A stretch of DNA of 64,000 nt from Parus major (lineage: Eukaryota > Chordata > Aves > Passeriformes > Paridae). The stretch lies in assembly GCF_001522545.3 (NCBI RefSeq), contig NC_031769.1:10532929-10596928 (forward strand). The letters are read 5' to 3'. Shown here in pieces: positions 26,571 to 40,400 of this stretch. The translations under genes and the position numbers were made by a program. How positions within the stretch are numbered: the first letter of the stretch is position 1; each line of letters begins with the position of its first letter. The notes beneath the pieces were generated by a model. That model did no database searches. It had not been told where the DNA came from and saw only the letters and a program-made list of their open reading frames with translations.

Positions 26571-28505
26571 ACTCTGTGAGTCATTGACTTTTATAGACTG
26601 AGGTGTTTAGAAAAAAGTCCCATGAAATTTATGGCAGCATAATGTTCTGGTTATAGTCTGTAACCTTATTTTAAAAGAAAATATAGCTCATTAAGTATAA
26701 TATTCAGACTATATCATATATTATTGTTTTTCATTTAAATGGTACCATAAATGTGCACTGGGCTTTAGAGCCTGGTTTGAAAAACTACCGTGAAAAATTT
26801 ATACCTTAAGGACTTGCTCCTTGAAATACCTACTCAAGTGACTAACACAACTGGAAGTCCGACAGTTATCAAAGGACTTCTCATATAAATAAGGACTTTA
26901 AGGCAAACATTCTACTTCAGGAGCTGCTGAAGGACAGCATGGAGTGGAAAAGGTTTTTTATTTTGGCTGTGTTTTTCCTTGTTGCTGCCTTTGGACCTGC
27001 AGGTATCATGATCCTGCCTTCCCATAGCTTTCCCAGATTTCTGCTCTTAAACCTGTCTTGCCTGGCTCATTTGTTTCTTCAAGGATCATACTCCAAGGAT
27101 CTTATTGCCATTTTCTTCCTATCATTTTCTGCATAATCTTTTATGTTTTATTCTGTTTCTTTATATTTCCTATATCTTTATTTCTGAGCTCATTTCATCT
27201 ATACAACTCAGCTTCTCATTTTACTTTTCCGAAATCTCCACCTGAAGGTCTCACTGCTTAAATTTAGCATGCTTAGCCTGGAAACCTTCTGAAATCTTCT
27301 GAATACAAAGAAAATTTCATAAAAAATAAGCATTAACCATGCAGTGAATATTTTTGCCACACAGTGCAAAAAAAATACTTTGGTTTTATGACTAAAGCTG
27401 AATACTACCAAGCAAAAAATAAAATAATGAAATAGAAGTCCCTTACTTGGCACTTAGCATATCAGTTTGGGGAAAAAAAAAGTTTTTCATGTGTCTGAGG
27501 CTGAGTCTGCACTTCAGGGCAGATTTAAGGGATTCTAAGTGTGCATCAGGCTCAGCCACTATAGTGAAAATGATTTAGCTGGATTTTCACAAATAATTTT
27601 TTTAGTATTAAAGTGCTAAAGCAATTTAATTTGTGCAAATGAGCCTAGGCAGTTATTCAACTTAATGTACTGAAAATTAAATTATTTGGAATCGTGTGGT
27701 TGCAGCTAGGACAGAGTCTCCTTTCTCTGCCCTGCCCCTCACCCCTCCCCTTTCCTTTAAATAAGAAAATAATACAATACTTTGGTACTGCAAGTGGGAA
27801 AAGAGAACTCAAACTATACTTTTTAAGGAGAGTGAACACAGCCTGTATCATATTGGTCTCCACTGCTACTTCTCCTTTAGCAACTTCTCCTTCTTATTTA
27901 ATGTGCTACTGACAACAAAGAGCTAAGCATGTAATTTTACACATATTTTTTTCTTTATTTATACTTTTAAAACTCAACAAACTATTATACATTCACATAA
28001 TTCAATTGCATTTTTAAAAAAAAATCCTCTCGGCAAGACACTTACCTGCCCCTTAAAACTAAAACATTACGTGCCAAGCAACTCCAATCCCCACTGATTA
28101 ACAATAGCATATTCCAAATTTATAGGGTCTATTACAAGCCATCTGAAGAGCAGCCACTGTGCCAAATCTCCCTCACTCCCTCTCCAGGGAATCCTTTCTC
28201 AGATGCTCTTTTCACATCAAGTAAACAACACTTTATGTCTTTGGCACAGATAGCAGATAATTACCATATGGTTAAAAACATGCTTGCTTCATTCACTTTC
28301 CCACTGTAAACTTCCTTCATTATGACAGCTAAGGAGCATCTAGGGAGGTAAACTCTATAATTTAGCCTTCTATAGGCTTAGTGGTTTAAAAGGTCAGTGT
28401 TTATTACAATAAAGTTAGCAGCAAGTGTAAGCGACTTTGCAGGAAATAATTTTTTATTCCAGTGGGACCACAGAAAGTAACTGGTGCAGGAATGAGAGTC
28501 AGTAT

Positions 28506-28559
28506 ATTTTCTTATTACTAGTACAGTTACAGATTTTCTTATTGCCAGTACAGTTAGAA
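28506..28559. repeat. Imperfect tandem duplication, 27-bp period
   Basis: The stretch attttcttattactagtaca at 28506 is repeated as attttcttattgccagtaca at 28533. The duplication produces the repeated peptide motif in a minus-strand chance ORF here. Confidence 0.85.
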
Positions 28560-30151
28560 ATGCATGCTCAGGTACAGCGCAGCAGTGTGCAATAACTAGG
28601 AAAGATTTGGGAAGGTAAGAAGCTAAAAGTGGACCCTTTGTGGGTTCCCTTGGTGGTTTCCTGCCTTGCTGTTCACTGCAAAGCATGAGGCTACCCCTGG
28701 GAAAAGGAAACTGGACCTTTGCATGGTAACTACACAAGAATGTGACCCTTCAAACCCTGCCCGTCAGCACCCTGCACTCGCAGATCTCATGCTCATAATG
28801 CAGTAGACAAGAGCTGAATCTCAAAAGGAGTAAGTAAACCAGATTCCAAGAGATCTGTCGGGGTATCAAGGAGGCTCAAAAGCTGCATTCCCATGGAGCT
28901 GCTTTACAGGAAAGCTAATTATGATTTCTCCCAAGCTGAATGATCAATTTCACCAGGCTCCCTCTCTACTGTGGATGCTTAATCTGTGCTCCACACTGAG
29001 AGGCTGTTTGTAAGTGCTTGGGAACTTGTGACCTCTCCAAGATTAATTCTTTGTGTCCTGGCTATTTACTCAGGAGTGCAGGCAACAGACAAACCCAAAG
29101 AGAGAAGGAGCTTCAAGCATGTTGCATCCTTTTGGTACAACTTCTATTGCTTCTATTCCACAGTTCCTGGAACACAAAAGCCTCAAGGATGAGGAGGGGA
29201 GAAGAAGATCCTGATTCCTGTTGAATTTTACGCCCTAAGCTTTCTGAGAACTTTTTTTTACCATCATCACCAACATTCCTTTGAAATGCAGTTTCATTTT
29301 AAATTTTTGTATGCTTATTATATATTTATTATTGGTTGAGGTGGGAAGAAAGTTTTCATGTACACTTGAAGTTCTGAGTACTAAACTTTAATTAATTTAA
29401 TTTAGAACCTGACATTTCTAAATACCTGATCCCAGTCATTCCTACTTTATGAGAGCCTAGCATATTATATATTGCATGCATTTTATATAAGCTTAGTGTA
29501 AGCAGTGAAGACAGTTGATGATTTTGAATACTTTCATTTCAGATATTTGGATGATCGCTTTTTTACCACGTCTGTCTAGCTCCTTTTCCTTTCCTTCCTT
29601 ACTGGTTACCATTTGATACTGTATTAAAGCAAAGAGCCCTCTAGGAAGCAACAGACAACCACATCAAGGGCTATAAAGAGATACTCAGCACCTAATATGA
29701 AGAGCCAGAAGATTCACGATTTGTGGACAGCTCCTTCACAGTCTGGATGCACTCAATATGTAGAGTGGATCCAGGTTACCCAAATGTGCATGGATAAATT
29801 GAAATACGTTAAATCAAACAAGAACAAAAGTGGTAGAAGTGATAAAAGAAGCCAGAGGATTAGAATAGCATAATTTATACCAATAAGAGGGAGGCCAAGG
29901 CAGGTCAATGTCCATGAAGTCAAATGCTGGGCAAGCAAAGGGGCAAAGACAGTGACAAAGTGAAGCAGTCAGAGCAGTGCAGCTGCTGCAAAGGCAAGTC
30001 CAGTGATAACAATGACTAATAGTTACTAATGTATTTCAAAGACAGAAGCGAGAATGATGATCCACCTGTTATAGACATATCATCCATCAGTGGAAATTGC
30101 CCTCTGCAATGGACATTCTGTCAGCATTTCATTTGTTCTTCCTGCTTAGCT

Positions 30152-30228
30152 TGGGAAGGGGCAAGAAAGAGCAAGAAAGGGGGCAAAGAAAGAGCAAGAT
30201 TCAGTAGGCTAGAAAGGAAAAGAAAGAG
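30152..30228. repeat. Purine-rich GCAAGAAAGA tract
   Basis: Imperfect repeats of (g)gcaagaaaga and gcaaagaaagag occur in an almost pure purine stretch (pyrimidine interruptions near 30200-30208). Confidence 0.75.
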
Positions 30229-31490
30229 TTTTTTTGATTGAGAAAAACTAAAATTTGGTATCTGTCTGTATGGCTCATAGGCTACAGTAACTGAGGGTGA
30301 ACTTCCCAAGATATCCCTCAATGTCTTGAGAAAGTCTCAAAATTTTAAAAGTCCTATTGCAGAACTTCTCCTTTTGCACTCACCTGAGCCACTGTACTCT
30401 GCATGAAGTTAGAAGAGCTTTCCAGAACCCATATGGGTGATGGGATAAGAAGAGAGGGGCTCATGCCTCACACAATATGTGAATGATGCTCAGATACATT
30501 CCTGGGCCCTTTAGAGTCTCGTGTTTTATCTAGACCTTCATCACTTGAAACCCCAAATGTGGACTTTCTGAATAGCAGGACCCATGCTAGTGATGTTTGA
30601 TGAAAAATACTGTGTTTATCCCATTCGGTAATGTGAACATTTTTTTTTTTCCTAAGCAGAACATTTATTGTGCACCTAAATGAACTTATGCTGCCATTTA
30701 TAGACTTAAAAAGGAAGGATTTTCTCCTGGAAACTCAAAGCTCACTGTTTGAACAGCATTAGAGAGCAATTTAGGCAGCTGGTGCCCATCTTATTTGTTT
30801 TATAGATAAGTCACCTTTCATATGAAAAAAAGAGCACCTGTAGTTTTATCTTCACAGAACAAGTTAAACAAATAGCAGTATAGTATTAGAACTGACTGCT
30901 TGCTGATTTACTTAGGAAATAATCTTCATACTTTATTATTATCATCTATATTGCATTATGCAAGAAATCTGTCATGATAGGCATTAAATAACACAAAACA
31001 GAAAAGCTAGGCCTGTGTTTCAGGTCTTGTGCAGTCAGACCATGGCTGTCATGCTCACAGACTTGTTAGAGAACTAAGAAACTCACACCTGGAAAACTTC
31101 TCCAGAGAAGGTAAGGAGGGTGTAAGAACAAGATTAACTCCTCTAAGTGCAGGATGATTTTGCTGCATACCCCATCAGAAAACAAGAGGGGAAAAATCTC
31201 TCACTTTCAAACTTATCTGTGCATTAATTATGTTCAATAGGATTAATTTAATATAAAAACATCTTTCATATTACTTAATAAAGGGTCTTTGGATGAGGTA
31301 AAATCAGAAGGACTGTTTCAATTAAGTACAGGTCTCCTGCTGTGACAGAAAAAGCAAAAGTGAAAGAGACACAATTCCTCTAACACAGGAGAAACTGAAC
31401 ATTTAGCTGCAAGTTCTTTTCTTTAGCCTTATACTACATGACAAATACAAATAGAGATGTCAAAAGGGTGTTGGCACAATCACTTGACAA

Positions 31491-31571
31491 GTTAGGTTGG
31501 CAGAGTTAGGTTAACAGCTGAACTCAGTGATGTTTAGGAGTGTTTTCCCACTGGATTCTGTGGTTCTATGA
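31491..31571 (+). mobile_element. Degraded CR1 3' end
   Basis: The plus strand runs gttaggttggcagagttagg, then aactcagtgatgtttaggag, then a diverged tail ending ggattctgtggttctatgac. This resembles an old CR1 3' terminus in forward orientation (gatgatctt...ttccaacc...ttctatga pattern). It is short and diverged. Confidence 0.6.
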
Positions 31572-33420
31572 CATGGGCTATTACACCATTGTGGGCCTGT
31601 GGTGACTTCCAGAGGACTCTCAGCATTTCCTTTAGGCAGACAAAGCTCTGTTGAACTCTCCAAGTAGCACAATTACATATTTATTTTGGAAACAAATCAG
31701 TTTCTGGCTGCCCAGCTCCCCCATTCCCAGTGCCCCCCAGCACAGGCAACCCAATCCTTCCACTCCATGCAGAGGGTTTTGTCTCTTGGCAGTGACTCTT
31801 TCTCAGCATCTCAGATGAGTATCTTAATGTTCCCTCTTAGATGTTGCAGGTCAAGTTGCTCTGAGACTCAGATTTGCTGTTAGGATAAAATAAATAGAAA
31901 GAAAAACATTCTACCCTTTAGGCAGCAGTCAGGTACTGACAGGTTTGAAGGGTGATGGTGTAACACACAACCTGGTGAATCTGGAGAAGAATCATTCCAG
32001 AAGGTGTAGTCTTATGTAAAACTGTGTGGTTGATGGGCAATAGGAACAGAAAAAATAAGTAGGAAAGGAGAAAAAGAGTTCTTTCAGCCATAAACTAGTT
32101 AGTGATGACCAGTGTGACAGGTTTTGTAATCCTGAATTAATTTGAATTAAGTGTGCAGAGAACTGACTCATATTTCATTCCCAAATGAGAAAGACAAGTT
32201 TTTTCATCTGCTGAGTGCATGCATCCAGAATGCATCAGACCTAAGAGACAAATTTCAAAATAACTGACAATTGTTGTAGTCACAGATGCCAGCTCTAAGT
32301 TCCTCAAGCCTTATTTTTTATTTATTTTTTTACTATTCTCTGAGCTTTTCACAAGCTAGCTTAAATTTTATACAGCAATAAGAGGTTGAAAATAAAACTT
32401 TAAATCAGTGAAGAAACAGTGGCATGCTGTCATGTCATTACACTTTGCAGGTTTTATACCTATAAAAATATTTGTTAGTGGATACTTGCTATCTGTGATG
32501 TCATTTTAAATTATTGAGGCCTAACAGAGTTCTTTAAATAATTGATTTAAGGGTGTATTAAACACAGCCAGGACCAAAAGATGCAAAAATGTGAAGAAAT
32601 ATATGAGGACTTTGACAACAGTGAAATTAAATTAATAGTAAAATTGGAGTTAATCAATTGAGTGAAATGATAGGAAGGTTGCATAAGAGAGTTGAACTGA
32701 AGCACATTCTCAGCAATTTATTTCTGCAGTGCAGCTGCTACACGTTTGTGTAATAACAGAGCTGATGAGCAGCTCATTTGTATGAAACTGAAAGCAAGTT
32801 AATGTTGTTTGGGTTGTGACAAGAGTCTGCAGCTAATGCACAAAGTGCCTCCACTGCTTTACTGCAACACCCTAGAACTTCTCACAGCTATTAATGATGG
32901 TTTTGGCAGAGCACTATGTGACCATAATAGCAAGGTAATAGAAAGCTCAAAGGCCACATTTCCTTTCCTCAACCTTGTGCTTTTCCTTCAGCTTCTTTGG
33001 AAAGAGCGGGATAAAGTTGGGGTACAAAACTGTGTTAAAGCTCTCTCACCTTCCTCCATCACTTGGGGCAGCCACGTTGCCCCTGGCAGTGCAGGAATGG
33101 CTGAGTAAACTCAGCAAGGCATTGAAAGATGCCATCACTTGCTTTAGTTCAGTTCGATGTTGCTTTTCCAGGGGTTCATGCAGCACTACCTGCAGCACAA
33201 AGGTCAGCCAGGTGCTCAGGAAACAATCTGTGTTTTTATGGCATGTGGCCATTAGGAGTGTTTGCATTCACCCCATCCACGTGCTGCATCCCACATCCAA
33301 TGTGGTGCATGTTAATCCAGTGCCACTGCAGTCACAGATGGGCTCCATTTATTTTTAAACTAGTTATCACAGGTGGCAGCTCAAGCCTTTGGAGCAGAAC
33401 AGAGCTCAGACACAAAAATC

Positions 33421-33446
33421 CAACCAAATCCAACCAACCAACCAAA
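33421..33446. repeat. (CCAA)n short tandem repeat
   Basis: About six imperfect CCAA units with two AAAT interruptions. Confidence 0.8.
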
Positions 33447-34719
33447 TGAAGGGTAAATCAGCCTGTGACATGGCTGTGTTAAAGCACTGTGTTACCAGGA
33501 CCATGCTGCTAGGAATACTCAAAAAAACCCCAAGAACTCCTCTTGACACACCTGGATAAGCTGCAGCTGTCATGGGAATCAAGGATGCAGACATAGCCCT
33601 AGCTTGGATGGAGCAGATAGAAGAGCTTGTTTTCTCAGCTGAAAGCATACAGATTTGACAAAAGCAACTTTATTTACAAATATGGAAATACCTGTAAGTG
33701 TTCAGTTTAAAACTTAAATTTTGCACTAGTTTTATGAATGGCAAAAAATCATTTTATTCTCCATACCATGTTTTGTTTCAGTTACAAGATCACAAGAAAC
33801 ATATGTTTTCAGTTTTTCAGTTCACCAGAAATGTCATAATGTGTTCTTCTTTGAAAACACATTTTCCCCCAAAATTTGAAAGCATAAACGGGGTAAAATT
33901 AATTGCAAGCCATGATTTATCAGTAATACTCAATAAATCCAGTTCCCATCTTTCAAATACTATAGAATAGAAAATACTATACTTTTAAAGAGAAAAGGTT
34001 AAAACATGTTTCCTTAGATGCACATGGGCTCTCTGAGTTAACAACGTGCATGTCCATAAACCTCAGTCCAACACAGCTTGTTAGAAATGTACATATTTTA
34101 GATTCACAGTGTGCCATTTATTTAACAGTCAGGTAAGAATAAAGCACATTGTGGCACCAATGGATGCATGTATGCAGCTGGTCATAGTCAAGTCTCTACA
34201 TTTGATCTAAGACTTTTGGCAATAACAAAACATTTATTCCAGTCCAAAAGATTTAAAAAATAATTTCAAGGTAAGGAGAGCTTGTAATCAGCAATGGAAA
34301 CGCTGAGCAGCCAGGTTACGAGGATAATTGGATACAGGGTCATGTACAGGAGACCAGATCCCCTGACACTGAGCTGCAGACTCTGAACTGCTTGTACTCT
34401 ATGGGAAAATGACTTCTTTGGGCCTTGCCAGCTGGATGGATTGTAAAACTCTGGAGCTGATATAAAAAAAGAGAAATAGATGTATTATTTTTCCTCACTG
34501 ACTATGTTGTGGTATTAAATAACAGGAATCATGAGAGCAGTAACTTCCAGAGTAAATAGGATTGTGCCTATGAATATGTGCAAACCTACTACAAGGTAGC
34601 ACAATAGTAAATAATAGAAAATGTGTTAAAATAGTAAAGGGGAAAAAAAAAAGTTGAAATCTCTTACTGGTGAAACTAGAGAGTTAGAGCTTCTTTTTAA
34701 AAATTACGGGATTTTGGGT

Positions 34720-35110
34720 AACCGCAGCACTGACATAAGTCAATACAATCCATTGACCCCACTGGGGTTACTTTTCCTCTGTGATCCAATAGATTCCTCA
34801 CCTAAATCCTCATGGCCCCAAGAACAGTGGAAGAGAAGCAGTTGCCTTTGCCCATGAAACCCACCATGACTGGGGGGCTGTCACTGTGGCAGAAGGACAG
34901 ATTTGCTCCAGTGCAGGGCATCTTTCCGTTCCCAATGGATATTGGTGCCCTTTGCCCTCCACCTGGGATTCTGTGCAGGCATCTGGGGCCCCATGTGGGG
35001 CACTAAGGACACACCCCCATCCAGGCCATGATGGAAAGCCAAGGAGAGTGGATATCTCAGACCAAACCTGAACAGCCCCCATGGGCTGACTTCAGCTTGC
35101 AGGCAAAAGG
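34720..35110. other. Unclassified GC-richer block
   Basis: Ccc/ggg-rich sequence lies within AT-rich intron, with overlapping 60-90-codon ORFs in several frames on both strands. That pattern is typical of composition rather than coding. No repeat family or protein domain is recognised. Confidence 0.2.
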
Positions 35111-35198
35111 AGAGGGATTCACAATGTGATCTATTACTTTTCTTTGTTTTTGCCACACATGCAGAATTTGGGGTGTGCTGAACAAATATTTTGCTGGT

Positions 35199-35273
35199 AA
35201 ATAAATAATTGAACAGTTAATTATATTATGTATATAAATTATATTACATATATATTAATTATATATGTTAATC
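35199..35273. repeat. AT-rich low-complexity tract
   Basis: Nearly pure A/T, with tatataaatt, tatattaca and tatatatta words and several TTAATTA/TAATTAT palindromes. No unit period is clear. Confidence 0.7.
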
Positions 35274-36841
35274 GTCATTACACCTTTATCAAAGGTAACT
35301 TACAGGAAAATCATAATTGCAAGTACCTACCTTTCAGCGACTACATTGGCAAGACTGAATATATTAAATTATACATGTTCCAAAGGGTTGAACTGATTCA
35401 TGCCCACCAGTGGCCACTGAGCACAGCTGTTCAGGTGTAACTTCTGGTTCTGTCATTCCCATAACCTTCTTGCTTTAAACATACAGAAAGGGAAGATTTC
35501 CTGCATACCCTGTACACAGTTTAAACTGTCTGTCTCCCAGATCTGAGCTAAATCAGCAAGTATTAGTCTGGACTGAAGAACCTAAATCCCAGTCCTAAGA
35601 CCAATGACCAAGGAATGAGCAAAAAAAAAAATAAATTAATTGAGATTTCACAGGGAAAAGTGTTTGGTAGTCCTGAAATTCCTAATTTCCACCAATTTGA
35701 ACAACACAGACCCACAGTGACATTTGCATAAAAAAGTTCTCATACTGAAAGCTCAGAATTTTGGGGCCAAATTAAATTAGTTTTATTTGTTTCTTGTATC
35801 ATCTCTGGACAATTATGAACATTTCTTGCAAGGTGCCAGGCAGTAATGATCACTGGGTAATACAGAAACTGTAGACAGGTAGGGATATAATCTCAATAAT
35901 CCAAGATCTGTATCCACATAAAAATGTCCTTGCTCGAATTCAGCCTCAAGGCTTATACATTCCCTTGAACTAAAATATCTACTCTGTTATTTACTGCATT
36001 ACTTAAATAAACTGCTTCCCTATATTTAGAGAGCCTCATAAATGGCATACTTTGTTGTGCAATGTACAAGCTTGTGTGCCGAATCATACATCACTACACT
36101 TTACCAGATGTCAGAATTTAAAGCAGATCGTAGCTCTTTCTTCTCTGGGAGACAGAAGGAAAACTGGCAGCTCATGCCACAGCAAGCTGAACCATTATTT
36201 GTTCTGATTCATTTCACTGTGACTGCATCAACCTGTTGATTATAAAACCTCAACATAATTATCTAGGCTTTTGGGTTTTGATCTTCTCTCCCGAGCTTTT
36301 TTAAAATTATTATTTCCAAATCTGAGGTTTTATTATCCCCTGTTCTTTAAAGAGGATACAACAAATCTAGAAGTTCAAAACACACAAGGTCTCACACTAG
36401 CCCATAAAGAGAAATGCCATTGTTTAAAAGTATGCAAGGACAATTAATTTCTGTCATGACACCAGATCCTCTGCATGACCACAGATGTCTGGGAGAAAGG
36501 CAGGGGGAAGCAAAGGACTGACTGCTGCAGATCGAGTTCTCATTATCAAGTTTCTTAAAGGGTTCAGGATAAATACACATTTAAAATACTGTTGACTAAC
36601 CTCAGGTATGTGCACTTTGGGAGTTACGCTGTGTAAGCAAAAGTGCACCATGCCTTAGATAGTTCAGACAGTGCTGCAGAAACCGAAGCTCCACGTTGTG
36701 TAGAGACACGTTGTGTCCTCCAGGCTGTAGAGAATTCTTCACTGAGCTCCCAACCTGGAGCAAGTTGCAGCGCTGGTGAACAACTTGTGCATACTTCATA
36801 ATATGTGAGAGATACACTGAATGGCAGAATCAAAGAATGGA

Positions 36842-37432
36842 CCATAGAATCATAGATGGTTTGGGTTGGAAGGGACATGAATGATTATCTCATTCCAATC
36901 CCCCTGCCACAGGTGGGGAACACCTTCCACTAAGGTTGCTCAAAGACCCATCCAACCTGGCCTTGAACACTTCAGGGATGGGGCACCCACAGTGTCTCTG
37001 AGCAACCTGTGCCATGGCCTCACCACTTACAAAGTGAAGAATTTCTTGCTAATATTTAAACTGAATCTACTCTCAGTTTAAAACTGTTATCCCTCATCCT
37101 ATTATCATCTATTTATCCCTGATAAAGAATCCCTACCTGCCTTTTCTGTAGGCTCCTTCTAAGTACCTGAAGGTACTTTGGAGCCTTCTCCAGGCTGAAA
37201 AATCCCAACTCTCTCAGCCTGTCCTCACACAGGAGTTGCTCCAGCTCCCTGATGATGTTCATGAACCTCTTCTGGATTTGCTTGAGCAGGTCCACATCTT
37301 ACTTTTGCTGGGGCTCCAGACATGAGCATAGTACTTCTGGTGGGAAAGCAGAGTAGAAGGGCAGAATTACCTTCATGACCCACTGGCCATGCTTCTTTTG
37401 ATGCAGACCAGGTTGTGGTTGGGCACCTTCTT
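36842..37432 (-). mobile_element. CR1 LINE 3' fragment, about 590 bp
   Basis: The plus strand shows the CR1 3' signature (tagaatcatagatggtttgg, then ttggaagggacatg). It continues through the stretch ccttgaacacttcagggatg and the CR1 tail portion (cttctccaggctgaaaaatc, ctctcagcctgtcctcacac, ggtgggaaagcagagtagaa) to about ggttgtggttgggcaccttc. The element is 5'-truncated and on the minus strand. Minus-strand ORFs at 37113-37295 and 37225-37440 are CR1-derived translations, not host genes. It is the longest CR1 copy in the window. Confidence 0.92.
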
Positions 37433-40400
37433 GAAATCATGCATAAATATAGTTATTTTAGGAATGGCTCACTTACTAAACTCAGAGACTGGATTTAGAG
37501 AACTCAACTGAATTCTCTGTTTCTTCTGATAAACAAAAAACCCCAAACTGAAAATACAACCAATGGAAGAGTAAAATATAAAAATTCCTTCAGAAATGAG
37601 AACAAAGGCTTGGGATTTCTCTTCAAAACTGAATTTAAAGAATTTTTACAACAGAATGTCATACTGAGGGGTAAAACTAAAATGATTGAGTTCACTGATT
37701 GTAAAACAAGTTAAAATGCCTTCTACAGTATCAGGAATATGGTCCAATACCACTTGTACTCCTCCAGAGAATGCTTTTTCCCATTTTACAGAAGAATCTA
37801 GTCAGCTTCTAGTTCATCCAAAATTTTGCCAACATGTGAAACATCATTTCTGCTTTCCATGGTACCTCATATAAAATACAGGTACTACCTTGAACCACGT
37901 CCTAGGTCAGTCACAGATGACTTCTACCTAGGGACTGGTCTTATGCTACAGCAAAGCTGCCCTGTAGGAAATTATGCCACTCGTTCTTTTCGACATCTGC
38001 CTGTGGCTTTCTGTGTTTCACAGCAGATGACAGACTAAGAGAAGTGTTCTCATTGGTTTCCTGACACTCACAGCCTAGAGCACCTGAACTGAATTTAGCA
38101 CTGCGTGAGATGCACAGAGGGTCTTGTAGTTTTCCACTTACTAGAGTATGACTTCCTGAAATAACTCATTTCTCCCACTTCCTGTTAATTATAAGGCTTC
38201 CAGTTGCTACTAGAGTATTTTGCTTGGGGACAGAGAAGAGATATCCTTAGCTCAGCATGCAATGGGGAATTTGACTTTGTTAAAAGAATGGGGTTTCTTT
38301 TCCTCTTTAGTAAAAAAATGGCAAAGCCTAAGGTATATCATGTCTGCATGGATTCAAACTGAATCTAAGGCATATCATGAAACAATGTTTAGAAGTCCAG
38401 TATTCAAAATACCTTAAACCTTCTTATGCTAACCTGTTTTGTTAGTTGATTTGGTTACTGCTGATATGCTTTGTTGGTTTTTTTTTCTTTTTATTTTGAA
38501 GCCTAGGGTGGTTGGGCATTGAAGGGACGAGTAAGACACCAAAAGGCTTCCCTGCATCCTGCAGCAATTCCAGACAATAACCCGAACAGAACTTGTGATC
38601 TGAGACTGGGACCGTTCACAAGACCCTGGAAAAAGTCTAAAACAAATGCACTAAAAAATAATGGTTCCTCAAATGCTGTAATGATAGGTGCAGAATTTTA
38701 ACATGATCTAGTTCAAGCCACACATTAAAATGGTCTCTTTCAAGTATTACTAGGAAATGGCTATGAAAAGTTGAGTGACTCAAGGTGCAGGATATGAAGG
38801 AAATATGTGTGCATTTTTTGTGTGAAGCTGAACAACTTTTTCACCCTTTCTGAAGGGTTTTGAAAGCTTTTTACAGTTCCAGGAAAGGTATAAAAGCATA
38901 GTCTATGCTTTAAATAAAGGCAAATAAAAAGAATCCTGATTCCTTCTCTTCTCATTCATGACTTTCCAAGGCCCTGTATGAGAAAAATTAAAGTGATTGT
39001 TTCTTAACTGCATGAAAAATTGCAATATTATTAAAAACTGTAAAAGGCAAATTAAAGAAATGCAATGGGATTTATGTGTGCACATGTATTTATGTTTACA
39101 TACTCCTTTGATCTGCTTCAATAAACAGCCTTATGCTGGTAGCAGCAGATAAAATAACATTCTCCCTGTCTTCACCTTATAATCACCACCCAACATTCCT
39201 CATGCCACTAATGATCCTCTCAGGCAGGAACCTGGCCATGGAAATGAATAGAAACCAAACCAGCAAGTCACAGCTAAAGCAGAACTGCAGAGGCCAGAGC
39301 AGATCATGGAATTCTCAACTATATGATAAACACTTCAATCACAACAGGATTGCATGAAGCCCATTGTCAGCATCTCCTGAGTTTTTAATAGTAGATCTGA
39401 AGTTAAACAAATACACAAGATATATTTTTACACATGTTCCAGTTCATTTGTACTTTAGCAATTTAGAAATGGGAGTTTCAAAACCAGGTTGTGAGCCGAC
39501 ATTATTTAACAAGTTTTATAGGAACATCCCCATGACGTAGGGCTTTACTTTCTGTAATGCTTCTTTACCCATTTTTCTTTTTCTAATTTCTTTTCTGATA
39601 TGCTCTTCCAGTAATGCTCAACCAGCCATTCACTTTTATTAGTAAAGCTAAAATGAATGACACTAATGTGAACAGCATAAAACCTACATTGACCTACTTT
39701 TATTAAATGAAGGAGAATAGGCCTGATAGATTGACCATTTTACTCTTCCATTGAAAATTACTGATATTTCCTTGCCATGATCTATATATACAGGTTATGC
39801 TTAACTCTGTTTGAAAGCAACACAAATATAATACACAATATGTTCTTATTCATTCTCTGTTCTGAATTACCAGCAATTCAAGAAATAGCCAAAATAGGTG
39901 GTTCCAAAAATTGGAAAGGGAAAGCAAAAATGGAACAAGGCAGCAGATCACCAGCCTGACACAATTAAATGCTACCTATGAAGTCAGTATAAGTCACTGG
40001 TATTTTTTATGAGAATAAATTACCCTCAGGCATTTTTCTGCTCAGGTAATTTTTGCATGTTTCTCTTCACACTGTCCAATATTAAAGGTCCAATCCTGAC
40101 TGAACTGCTGAGCATTCCTCTCTAGCATTGGTTTTAGAAGAATATAAATGCCCTTTAACCACCTCACTAAGGTTTTCCAAGAATCACAGGCCAAATAATT
40201 AATTGCCATCTGACAAGACCTAATGTCACAGAAGTAGCCCTTGGAAGTTCACCTGCAGGTTGCACACTCAGCTTGCACAATGCCTAAAAATAACAATACC
40301 ATAGGAATATTGCTATTTCTTTCACAACAGCAACCAGGAGATCCCAAATCAGATCAAGATCACATCATCCCAGGCATAATTTAATGGTCCCTAAAGGGCT

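Larger units (their letters stand above)
21843..30151. other. AT-rich intronic sequence
   Basis: Apart from the (AT)n microsatellite, the 27-bp duplication and one candidate regulatory block, this is AT-rich intron with short ORFs (maximum 119 codons, minus 28378-28737). None has a recognised domain. No CR1 or LTR signature was found. Confidence 0.55.

Noticed and set aside
37113..37440. Minus ORFs containing RLRELGFFSLEKAPK
   Set aside because: They are translations of the CR1 3' region, not a host gene.
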